Assembly: GCA_040901765.1 (NCBI GenBank) | Contig: JBBDYG010000076.1 | Span: 47,205-111,204 of the forward strand | DNA: 64,000 nt | Direction: 5' to 3' | DNA from: JBBDYG01 sp040901765 | GTDB taxonomy: Bacteria > Planctomycetota > Planctomycetia > Pirellulales > Lacipirellulaceae | Part shown: positions 27,688-35,046 of the stretch, in pieces | How the letters are laid out: each line of letters starts with the position of its first letter | Position numbering within the stretch: the first letter of the stretch is position 1 | Made by a program: the position numbers and the translations under genes | Notes under the pieces: model-generated | What the model saw: the letters and a program-made list of their open reading frames with translations, nothing else | Databases searched by the model: none | What the model was told of the DNA's origin: nothing

Positions 27688-27913
27688 AGTACTACAGCGC
27701 TAGGTTTCACCACGGAGTCACGGAGCACACGGAGGAAAAAGCCCTTTCTTCTAGGCCGTTCTTAGCCGCATGGCGGTAGATTTAGCGGCCCGATCCCTAT
27801 TCACATGGCGGCATCAACGACTCGACGGCAATTTGCGAATAACTGCCATCGATTGGCGAATCTTCGTGCCCTCCGTGACTCCGTGGTGAATCCAACTTAG
27901 CGCTGTAGTATTA
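27688..27913. repeat. MITE-like inverted-repeat element (CACGGAG type)
   Basis: A 226-base stretch with matching ends: AGTACTACAGCGCTA at 27688-27702 and its near complement TAGCGCTGTAGTATT at 27899-27913. Just inside both ends are TTCACCACGGAGTCACGGAG and its complement. The interior codes for nothing. The layout is that of a small non-autonomous element. The rest of the gap to leuC (27914-28188) shows no gene or clear signal. Confidence 0.7.
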
Positions 27914-28188
27914 GGGTCTACCCGAGAGTCGCCAATCCCCCTCCCCTTGCTTCGCTCGGCTTTTGACGAACCCAAGCATCGTCGTAGGCTCGCCTATTCG
28001 CTTCCGTTCCCGCGGGAACTTCGCCCTTCGATCCGAACTTCGACGTCGTCCTCAATCTAAGCCAACTGCCTCTCCAACACACTCCCCACAAATCACTACC
28101 TGCTGCCTGCTTCCTCCGCACTACCAACTCCACACCTTCCGGCATAAACTGAATGAACCGTTACGTTTCCTTACCCGACTGATTAGCC

Positions 28189-29592
28189 ATGGCCAATTCA
28201 GCCCGCACACTGTTCGAGAAAATCTGGGATTCGCACGTCGTTTACGACGAACCAGGGCGGCAGGCGATCCTGTACATCGACCTCCACTTGGTTCACGAAG
28301 TGACCAGCCCCCAGGCCTTCGAGGGTCTACGGCTAGCCGGCCGCAAGGTCCGCCGACCCGAGCGGACCATCGCCACGGCCGACCACAACGTGCCGACAAC
28401 CGACCGCAGTCTGCCAATCGCCGATCCGATCTCGAAGCAGCAGATCGACACCCTTCGAAATAACTGCCGCGAGTTCGGCATCCAGTTCTACGACCTTGGC
28501 GACCCGCGCCAGGGAATCGTCCACGTAATCGGCCCCGAGCTGGGCTATACGCAGCCTGGAATGACGATCGTTTGCGGCGATAGCCATACTTCCACGCACG
28601 GCGCGTTCGGGGCACTGGCGTTCGGCATCGGCACCAGCGAAGTCGAGCATGTCCTCGCCACGCAAACCCTGCTGCAATCGAAGCCCAAGACGCTCGAGCT
28701 GCGCGTCGACGGCAAACTTGGCACCGGCGTCACGGCCAAGGACGTGATCCTCTATCTCATCGGGCAAATCTCCACCAGCGGCGGAACCGGGTACTGCATC
28801 GAATACACGGGCGAAGTCATTCGTCTCCTCACCATGGAAAACCGAATGACCGTCTGCAACATGTCGATCGAAGCCGGTGCCCGCGCTGGCGTCATCGCGC
28901 CGGACGACACGACGTACGACTACCTACGGGGCCGTCCGTTCGCGCCGAAGGATTACGACGCGGCCGTCGAAGAGTGGCGAAAGCTGCCCAGCGATCCCGG
29001 CGCGAAGTACGACAAGTCCAACCTTTACAACGCCGCCGACATCGCCCCGCAGGTGACATGGGGCACAAATCCCGGCCAGGTCGTGGCAGTCAACGGGAAC
29101 GTGCCCAAGCCGATGGAATTCGCCGACGCAACCGACCAGAAGGCGGCCGCGCAGTCGCTGCACTACATGGGCCTCGCCGGCGGCGAGCCGATCACCGGGC
29201 TTACGCTCGACCGTGTATTCATCGGTTCCTGCACGAATGCCCGCATCGAGGATCTTCGTGCCGCGGCCAAGGTCGCCAAAGGCCGCCGCGTTGCCGAGAA
29301 CGTTCAAGCGATGGTTGTTCCCGGTAGCGGGCTCGTGAAGCAACAAGCCGAGGCGGAAGGACTGGACCGCATCTTCAAAGAAGCTGGCTTCGACTGGCGC
29401 GAAGCCGGTTGCAGCATGTGCCTGGCGATGAATCCCGACAAGCTCGAACCGGGCGAACGCTGCGCCTCGACCAGCAACCGCAATTTCGAAGGCCGCCAAG
29501 GCCGCGGCGGCCGCACCCACCTCGTTTCCCCCGAAATGGCCGCCGCCGCCGCAGTCGCGGGGCATTTTGTCGATGTCAGGGAGTGGAAGTAA
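28189..29592 (+). CDS. leuC: 3-isopropylmalate dehydratase large subunit
   Basis: Large subunit of isopropylmalate isomerase, which converts 2- to 3-isopropylmalate in leucine biosynthesis; cytoplasmic, and works with LeuD. The sequence runs from TLFEKIWDSHVV through ATADHNVPT and CGDSHTSTHGAFGALAFGIG to the cluster cysteines. C348 (GSCTNAR), C408 and C411 (CSMCLAMNPDKL) would ligate the 4Fe-4S centre, and NRNFEGRQGRGGRTHLVSP ends it. The length of 467 aa is normal. leuD is 1.75 kb downstream on the same strand, with three unrelated genes in between, which is unusual since leuC and leuD normally abut. Confidence 0.98.
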   Translation: MANSARTLFEKIWDSHVVYDEPGRQAILYIDLHLVHEVTSPQAFEGLRLAGRKVRRPERTIATADHNVPTTDRSLPIADPISKQQIDTLRNNCREFGIQFYDLGDPRQGIVHVIGPELGYTQPGMTIVCGDSHTSTHGAFGALAFGIGTSEVEHVLATQTLLQSKPKTLELRVDGKLGTGVTAKDVILYLIGQISTSGGTGYCIEYTGEVIRLLTMENRMTVCNMSIEAGARAGVIAPDDTTYDYLRGRPFAPKDYDAAVEEWRKLPSDPGAKYDKSNLYNAADIAPQVTWGTNPGQVVAVNGNVPKPMEFADATDQKAAAQSLHYMGLAGGEPITGLTLDRVFIGSCTNARIEDLRAAAKVAKGRRVAENVQAMVVPGSGLVKQQAEAEGLDRIFKEAGFDWREAGCSMCLAMNPDKLEPGERCASTSNRNFEGRQGRGGRTHLVSPEMAAAAAVAGHFVDVREWK

Positions 29593-29628
29593 CAGTAGAA
29601 TTGGATGTAAAGAGGAAGCAGGCCGCAA

Positions 29629-30039
29629 ATGCCACGGATTTACAGGGCGATGAGTTGTGTCGGCGATAAACCGTTGGTAGCACCTACAGCACGAGGGCTA
29701 GGTGTCCGGCCGGGAATCGACGTTTCAGTAAACGACTCCGGAGACGTTGCTCCGGCATCGGGCGGAATGTCGGTAGCTCCACATTGGAAATTCCTGGCCC
29801 CATGGAGAATTCCCCGGCGATTGGCGATCGTCGTTCCGAATGCGCGAGGAAGAACCGACGACGCATGCTGGCGGTTCGGAGACCAAGGCTTTTCTGCTGA
29901 GCCAATCGGCGAGCATTTACAATTTGTGCCAGATCATCCAACACACGGATTGGTTCAGCCGGCGTATGTAATGTCGCTCGAGCGTTACGGGCAGGCCATT
30001 GCCGATACGCGGAACGAGTGGATTATTGACGAAAATTAG
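29629..30039 (+). CDS. Tse2-like ADP-ribosyltransferase-fold toxin candidate
   Basis: 136-aa protein with the spacing of conserved blocks I associate with Tse2-family toxins: an early IYR (PRIYRAM), GLGVRPGIDV, PASGGMSVAP (compare TGGTSVFD in Pseudomonas Tse2), then DHPTHGLVQPAYVMSLERYG and AIADTRNEWI. Tse2 has an ADP-ribosyltransferase-like fold and acts in the bacterial cytoplasm. The assignment is by remembered motif pattern only. It has no signal peptide. The next gene starts about 15 bases later and may encode an antitoxin or immunity partner. The pair lies between leuC and leuD, consistent with acquisition as a unit. Confidence 0.5.
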   Translation: MPRIYRAMSCVGDKPLVAPTARGLGVRPGIDVSVNDSGDVAPASGGMSVAPHWKFLAPWRIPRRLAIVVPNARGRTDDACWRFGDQGFSAEPIGEHLQFVPDHPTHGLVQPAYVMSLERYGQAIADTRNEWIIDEN

Positions 30040-30054
30040 ACAGGTACTTTGAAT

Positions 30055-30537
30055 ATGGTCGCAATCGCCTCAAAGCCCGACGAGCATTTTCGCAAATCCG
30101 TCGCTCTGTTGATACAGCTTCACGGATTGATGCGGGACGGCAAAAGCGAAACGAGTGAAGCCGACGCGATCCGCGATCAACTCGATTTCCCGTGGAAGCA
30201 CCTTACCGATACCGAAGCGCGGCGAGTTCGAGATCTCTCTGCCGATTTAGCCTCCATTGAACCCGATTCGCCTTTCAAACATCCCAACGGAGGCGGCATT
30301 TTAAGCTCGAAGATCGCCGATCAAATCCAATCCGCTCGCCAAGCCAATCGTTGCGAAGAAATTCTATTTATACTTCGCGAGCATTCGAAAGATGTATCGG
30401 CCGATCGTGCGGCGTTTCTGCGCGGCTGGTGCTACGAGCAACTGGGAGAATCAGAAGTTGCGAGATTGTTCTTTGCATTCGCGGCTCATCTTGATCGGAA
30501 GAACGACTTGTACGCAGTATTTTCTGCTCCTGCCTGA
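30055..30537 (+). CDS. Hypothetical helical protein, possible partner of the Tse2-like gene
   Basis: 160-aa protein I do not recognise. The N-terminal half is helical (DEHFRKSVALLIQLHGLMRD, EADAIRDQLDFPWKHLTDTE and ARRVRDLSADLASIEP). The C-terminal half has a TPR-like look (RAAFLRGWCYEQLGESEVAR then LFFAFAAHLDRKNDLYAVF). It has no membrane segment or signal peptide. I chose the ATG at 30055 over a TTG six bases earlier; AGG lies about ten bases upstream. Tight spacing with the Tse2-like gene suggests a functional pair, with this protein as a candidate immunity factor. That is inference. Confidence 0.55.
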   Translation: MVAIASKPDEHFRKSVALLIQLHGLMRDGKSETSEADAIRDQLDFPWKHLTDTEARRVRDLSADLASIEPDSPFKHPNGGGILSSKIADQIQSARQANRCEEILFILREHSKDVSADRAAFLRGWCYEQLGESEVARLFFAFAAHLDRKNDLYAVFSAPA

Positions 30538-30583
30538 TCGGGCATGTCAACTAACCGACCAACTCCTTCCGCTGGGAAGAATC

Positions 30584-31306
30584 ATGTCAAGCACCATCGC
30601 ACCACCCACCACTTTCACCGCGCCAGTGGTCACCATCCACGGTGAAAGTGAAGGCATGAATGTCACCATTCCCGCCGAAGCAACCACGCTGGAGGGTTTT
30701 CGCAGCTGGGCGAAGTCCGACGCCTTCCCGCAACGCGGCGAGGTCTCTTTCATCGTAGGGGAGGTGCTAGTTGACATGAGTCCTGAAAACTTTGACTTGC
30801 ACAACTTCCTCAAAGGGGAAATCTCGTCGTCGCTGCGGAATCTGGTTCGCCAAAGGAACTTGGGCCGATTCTTCTTCGATCGGTGCCTATTTACAAACGC
30901 CGACGCCGTTTTGTCGACGGAACCGGATGCGATGTTTCTCTCCTACGAGTCGTACCAAGCGGGGAAAGCTAAGTACGTTGAAAGCCGAATGTCGCGCGGA
31001 AGTTATGTAGAGCTAATTGGCTCACCCGATTGGGCACTTGAGATTGTCAGTCCCAGTTCAAGCAAGAAGGACAAGCATCTGCTTCGCAAGGCTTACTATC
31101 GCGCGGGAGTAAATGAATATTGGATCGTCGATGCCACTGGCGACGACGTGGAATTCACGGTGCTTGTCCGCGGAAAGAGTGGATTTGTGGCGGTCCGTCC
31201 TCGCGATGGTTGGCACCAGTCCCCCACCTTCGGCGCGGCATTTCAGCTTTCAAGGAGCAAAGCAAAGGATGGATTGTGGGATTACGCGCTGAATGTAAAC
31301 GAGTAG
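30584..31306 (+). CDS. Uma2 family (DUF820) putative restriction-endonuclease-fold protein
   Basis: 240-aa Uma2/DUF820 protein with a PD-(D/E)xK nuclease-like fold. EPDAMFLSYESY and DWALEIVSPSSSKKDKHLL carry the acidic residues and lysine expected of the core, followed by KAYYRAGVNEYWIVDATGD. Uma2 proteins are abundant in planctomycetes and cyanobacteria; their role is not established and many may be relics of selfish elements. I chose the ATG at 30584 (MSSTIAPPTTF) since earlier codons read through the previous gene. It is the third gene separating leuC from leuD. Confidence 0.88.
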   Translation: MSSTIAPPTTFTAPVVTIHGESEGMNVTIPAEATTLEGFRSWAKSDAFPQRGEVSFIVGEVLVDMSPENFDLHNFLKGEISSSLRNLVRQRNLGRFFFDRCLFTNADAVLSTEPDAMFLSYESYQAGKAKYVESRMSRGSYVELIGSPDWALEIVSPSSSKKDKHLLRKAYYRAGVNEYWIVDATGDDVEFTVLVRGKSGFVAVRPRDGWHQSPTFGAAFQLSRSKAKDGLWDYALNVNE

Positions 31307-31347
31307 ATTGAAAAGTTTGCCGCCAACTAATAATTCAAAATGATGCC

Positions 31348-31944
31348 ATGAAACCATTCACCACCCACACCGGCCTGGTCGTTACGATGGACCGGGCGAA
31401 TGTCGATACCGACCAAATCATTCCCAAGCAGTTCCTCAAGCGGATCGAGCGAACGGGGTTTGGCGAGTTTCTGTTTTGGGACTGGCGGCGGAAACCCGAT
31501 GGCAGCGAAGACCCCGACTTCGAGTTGAACCGGCCCGAAGCGAAGGGCGCCAGCGTGCTCGTCGCGCGGCGCAACTTCGGCAGCGGCTCCAGCCGCGAGC
31601 ACGCCCCGTGGGCGCTCGAGGACTACGGATTCCGCGTCGTCGTCGCGCCGAGCTTTGCCGATATTTTCTACAACAACTGCTTCAAGAACGGCATGTTGCC
31701 GATCGTGCTCAGCGAATCGCAAGTGGAAGATCTGTTTCAACGCACCGCCAGATTCGCGCCTTATCATCTGACGGCCGATCTTCACGCCTGCACGCTATCG
31801 GATGAACATGGCCTGTCGCTTACGTTCGAGGTCGCAGAGTTCCGCCGGCATTGCTTGCTGAACGGATTGGACGACATCGGCCTCACGCTAAAGCACGTTG
31901 ACAAGATCGCTGCTTACGAAGCCGAACGCGGGATTGGCGTGTAG
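31348..31944 (+). CDS. leuD: 3-isopropylmalate dehydratase small subunit
   Basis: 198-aa small (swivel) subunit of isopropylmalate isomerase. The N-terminal MDRANVDTDQIIPKQFLKRI and ARRNFGSGSSREHAPWALED are the family's signature blocks, the latter including the substrate-recognition loop. SFADIFYNNCFKNGMLPIVL follows. It works with LeuC, encoded upstream beyond three unrelated genes. The next gene starts six bases after its stop, so leuD, the propeller-like gene and the TPR gene may share a transcript. Confidence 0.98.
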   Translation: MKPFTTHTGLVVTMDRANVDTDQIIPKQFLKRIERTGFGEFLFWDWRRKPDGSEDPDFELNRPEAKGASVLVARRNFGSGSSREHAPWALEDYGFRVVVAPSFADIFYNNCFKNGMLPIVLSESQVEDLFQRTARFAPYHLTADLHACTLSDEHGLSLTFEVAEFRRHCLLNGLDDIGLTLKHVDKIAAYEAERGIGV

Positions 31945-31950
31945 ACAAAC

Positions 31951-32937
31951 ATGGATTTTTCCCGCGCACTTTCGGCGATGCTCTGCTCCTTGCTTTTCGC
32001 CGCCTGCGCGGCAGCGCAGGAGTTGCCGAAAATCGAGCCATTGCTGCCGGACCTCGAGTCGCCGGTCGCGATGGCGGTTCGTCCGGGCGGGAATGCCGAG
32101 CGTCACGAGTTGTTCGTGGCCGACAACACCGGCCGAATCGTTCGGATTGGAAGCGATGCGCTCGACCAACCGCAAGAGATGGTGGCAAGCGGCGGAAGCG
32201 CGCCGATCGCGATGCTGTTTCTTAACAGCAAGACCTTCCTAACTGCTAGCGGTGAAGCACCGCCCGTGCTGCGGGCCTACGAGATCTCCGAAGACGGCAA
32301 ACCGCTTAGTTCCGCTCAAACGAAGTATGAAGTTCACGGCGCCGCCGGTGTTCGTGGCACAGCGACCGCGATGACGCTCGGGCCAACCGCGCTGTACCTC
32401 ACTACTGCCGGCGACGATGCCGCCGGGCTGTTGCGATCGCGCGTGCGCAGCAGCGTGCCGGGCGATCTAAAACCCTTCGGCCAAATCGGAGCGCGGCCAA
32501 CCTGCGTGGCGATTAGCACGCGGGGGTGGGTCGTCGTCGGCGACGCCGGCCGGCACGACGAAAGCGAAGATAGCCGTCTGACGTTTCACCACCCGACCGA
32601 TTCCACCGCCGACCCCGCCCTAGAGATCGCGCCGGGCTTGCTGGACATCGTGGCAATCGCCTACAGCCCGCAAGAAAGCCTCTTTGCCGCGGACTTTGCC
32701 GAGGCCGATCCCGAACGGAGCGGCATTTATCGCATCGACATGGTCTTTCAAGAAAACTCCATCGGCGGCAAAGCGGTTCGTATTGCCTCCATCGACCGCC
32801 CCACCGCAATGACCTTCGCCCCCGACGGCAAGCTCTACGTTCTTGCCACAACAAAAGAAAACGACGCCACGCGGCTTCTTCGAGTAACGAGAACGCTTAG
32901 CGAAACTGAAGTCCTTTCCCCGACCTCTGATCCCTGA
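31951..32937 (+). CDS. Secreted propeller-like hypothetical protein
   Basis: 328-aa protein with a signal peptide or lipoprotein-like start (MDFSRALSAMLCSLLFAACA). Repeating strand motifs suggest a beta-propeller of the SMP-30/NHL kind: VAMAVRPGG...HELFVADNTGRIVRI, VAIAYSPQESLFAADFAEAD, RSGIYRIDMV and TAMTFAPDGKLYVLATTKEN. No catalytic residues stand out. The LFAAC could be a lipobox, but is followed by AAAQ rather than a clear sorting context. It starts six bases after leuD, though no metabolic link is evident. Confidence 0.7.
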   Translation: MDFSRALSAMLCSLLFAACAAAQELPKIEPLLPDLESPVAMAVRPGGNAERHELFVADNTGRIVRIGSDALDQPQEMVASGGSAPIAMLFLNSKTFLTASGEAPPVLRAYEISEDGKPLSSAQTKYEVHGAAGVRGTATAMTLGPTALYLTTAGDDAAGLLRSRVRSSVPGDLKPFGQIGARPTCVAISTRGWVVVGDAGRHDESEDSRLTFHHPTDSTADPALEIAPGLLDIVAIAYSPQESLFAADFAEADPERSGIYRIDMVFQENSIGGKAVRIASIDRPTAMTFAPDGKLYVLATTKENDATRLLRVTRTLSETEVLSPTSDP

Positions 32938-32953
32938 CTCCTGGCCCCTGCCC

Positions 32954-33265
32954 ATGCTTTCCCGCCGCGAAAAAATCGAAGCCATGCTCGCCGACGAACC
33001 CGGCGACGTGTTCCTCCGCTACAGTTTGGCGCTGGAGCTGGCGAAGGAAGACCGTCACGATGACAGCCTTGCGCGACTTACGGAGCTAACCGAGGGAGAG
33101 CCGCCCTACGTGCCGGCGTTCTTCATGGCCGGCAAGCAACTTGCCGAACTAGGCCGCATCGATAAAGCCCGCGAGGTGCTTCGCGCAGGCATCGAAACCG
33201 CCCGCCAGCAGGGCGACACGCACGCCGCGGCCGAAATGAGCGAGATGTTGGCGAGTGGACTGTGA
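32954..33265 (+). CDS. Small tetratricopeptide-repeat protein
   Basis: 103-aa helical protein with two to three TPR-like helix pairs: VFLRYSLALELAKEDRHDDS, VPAFFMAGKQLAELGRIDKA and REVLRAGIETARQQGDTHAA. It contains no other domain. It starts 16 bases after the propeller-like gene, so it is probably the last gene of that transcript. The partner is unknown. Confidence 0.75.
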   Translation: MLSRREKIEAMLADEPGDVFLRYSLALELAKEDRHDDSLARLTELTEGEPPYVPAFFMAGKQLAELGRIDKAREVLRAGIETARQQGDTHAAAEMSEMLASGL

Positions 33266-33314
33266 GGGGAACATTGAGCAGCACTCCTCCGAAGCCCTGC
33301 AAGGGCGAAATTAG

Positions 33315-33373
33315 GTAGCCCAGGGCGAAGCAAACGCCGGCCGGTACGGCCAAGTTTGCGCAGCCCTGGGTTG
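33315..33373. repeat. Short palindromic repeat of the CCCAGGG family
   Basis: In the 318-base gap 33266-33583 the only structure is GTAGCCCAGGGCG at 33315 facing CGCAGCCCTGGGTTG near 33358-33373, with a GCCGGCCGGTACGGC core between them. It matches the inner hairpins of the elements at 25842-26207 and 38251-38422. The remaining 200 bases before the GYF_2 gene show no clear feature. Confidence 0.6.
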
Positions 33374-33583
33374 GCTTCCCCATGTTTTCTTCGGCCGAGC
33401 AGTTGACCTCGAGTATCGGCGCGGCGTTGACGAGGCCGAAACTCTGAGTAGTCAATTTCAGTTCGGCTGCGGGCCGTCAAAGTGTTCGGGCGATCTGGTA
33501 TACTCTGAGCATGACTGGTCATTCGATATAGGGGTTGACTGCGTTTACTGCATTTGTTGGCGACGTTTTGAGGAACTGCAACC

Positions 33584-34327
33584 ATGCAATGGTTTGTCTT
33601 TTCTAACCGACGCGAGTTTGGTCCCTTAACAAGTCAACAGTTGAAGCAATTGGCAATCGATGGAAAGCTCCATCCCTCAACGCAAGTGAGGCGCGATCAG
33701 GACGATCGCTGGTACGACGCTTCGCACGTAAAGGGATTATTCAATTTCGCTGACAATAGCTCCTCGATGCCGACCTCTCAGGCTGAATTTGCTTCGCCGC
33801 CTTCATCTAAAACTCCCTTGTCGACCGAGCTTGCCCCATTTAAGACGTCCGAGGGCGCGTCGCCGGATGTTAGAGCCGAAAAGGTCGGTTTTTTCAATTT
33901 TCGCCCATCAACACCAGGAGAAGCCAAATACATGGCACGGAAGGGAGCGATCTACCTGTGGGTTGTTTCTGGAATTCAAGGGTTAGTCGCTGTCATTGGA
34001 CTTTCGACGTCGGCTGGCAGGGATACAACCAAAGTCGATCGAGCGAGTATCGAAGATTACGGCATGAGTTTTGTAGGTATTCTGATTGCGCTATTGGCTT
34101 TTGCGATCTGCCAAAGTGTATTGGCGTACTACCTCTATACGATCCAAAGTCGCATCGCCGCAATTCTTGTATTGCTGCTGGCGGCATTGAACGTTTTAAG
34201 TCTCTTTGCTTCTGAAGGTACATCGCGCGGAGGCATGACAATTCCGGTTGCTTGGATTTGCGCTTGGGCCGGGATCGGCGCGCTTCGTTATCATCAGATG
34301 ATGCCAACGCGGGCATTATCCAATTAA
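33584..34327 (+). CDS. GYF_2 (DUF4339) domain membrane protein
   Basis: 247-aa protein. The first 55 residues form a GYF_2 domain (WFVFSNRREFGPLTSQQLKQ, LHPSTQVRRD and RWYDASHVKGLF), a proposed peptide-binding module. A linker rich in Ser/Pro follows, then about four membrane segments (IYLWVVSGIQGLVAVIGL, FVGILIALLAFAICQSVLAY, AAILVLLLAALNVLSLF and IPVAWICAWAGIGAL). The GYF_2 domain should face the cytoplasm. Such proteins are common in planctomycetes and uncharacterised. GAGGAA lies about 8 bases before the ATG. Confidence 0.85.
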   Translation: MQWFVFSNRREFGPLTSQQLKQLAIDGKLHPSTQVRRDQDDRWYDASHVKGLFNFADNSSSMPTSQAEFASPPSSKTPLSTELAPFKTSEGASPDVRAEKVGFFNFRPSTPGEAKYMARKGAIYLWVVSGIQGLVAVIGLSTSAGRDTTKVDRASIEDYGMSFVGILIALLAFAICQSVLAYYLYTIQSRIAAILVLLLAALNVLSLFASEGTSRGGMTIPVAWICAWAGIGALRYHQMMPTRALSN

Positions 34328-34360
34328 AGCAGCTTTTCTAATGCGCACTGGAATCGCGAG

Positions 34361-35041
34361 ATGCTGATTGAAGTGCTGAAATATATTGGTGGAACTGCGG
34401 TCGCATTAGCGGCACTGGCGTGGTTTGCGAAATCCATGTTCCTGCATTGGATGTCGAAAGACCTCGCAAATCACCGTACTCGCCTTGAAATGCAACAGCA
34501 AAACTTTCTGGAGAGCATTCGGGCGGACGTAGCGTTTGCAACAATCGAGCACGAGATTCGATACCGGTCAAGCTACGAAAAAGTGGCGGAATACCTCGTC
34601 GAGATATACCGCAGGCTTCAGAGGCTATTTGACGCAACCCGCTCATATGTTGCAATTCTTGAGCAAGTTGGAGAGCCATCTAAGGATGAAAAGCTGTCTG
34701 CGGTGATCGCGAGCAACAAAGAATTTTGGGACTATTTGATTGCGAATCGACTGTATGTGCCGCCCGATCTGTATCAACGGATTCGGCGGGTCGGAGATTT
34801 ACTTGTCGATCTCGTCCGAGAATTTCAGCGCGGCCAATATAAAGACGAGATGGGAATTCAACAGGCCAAGCAAGGCGAAGACTATTGGACGAAGTGCATC
34901 AACTCTGTTGACAATGAGATCAGTCCGCTGTTTACCGCGATGGTTGCCGAAGTCCAATCACTTCTTGGTATACCGGAAATGTTATCTCGGAAGATGTCGG
35001 TGGCTTCAACAACCGTTTCATTCCAGCGACACTCGCCGTAG
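34361..35041 (+). CDS. Membrane-anchored hypothetical protein
   Basis: 226-aa protein with a single N-terminal membrane segment (IGGTAVALAALAWFAKSMFL), followed by a helical, charged cytoplasmic part (SKDLANHRTRLEMQQQNFLE, then RYRSSYEKVAEYLVEIYRRL). I do not recognise a named family. It starts 33 bases after the GYF_2 gene and ends 5 bases before uvrB. The close packing with uvrB may mean co-transcription, though no DNA-repair motif is visible. Confidence 0.7.
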   Translation: MLIEVLKYIGGTAVALAALAWFAKSMFLHWMSKDLANHRTRLEMQQQNFLESIRADVAFATIEHEIRYRSSYEKVAEYLVEIYRRLQRLFDATRSYVAILEQVGEPSKDEKLSAVIASNKEFWDYLIANRLYVPPDLYQRIRRVGDLLVDLVREFQRGQYKDEMGIQQAKQGEDYWTKCINSVDNEISPLFTAMVAEVQSLLGIPEMLSRKMSVASTTVSFQRHSP

Positions 35042-35046
35042 TCCCA

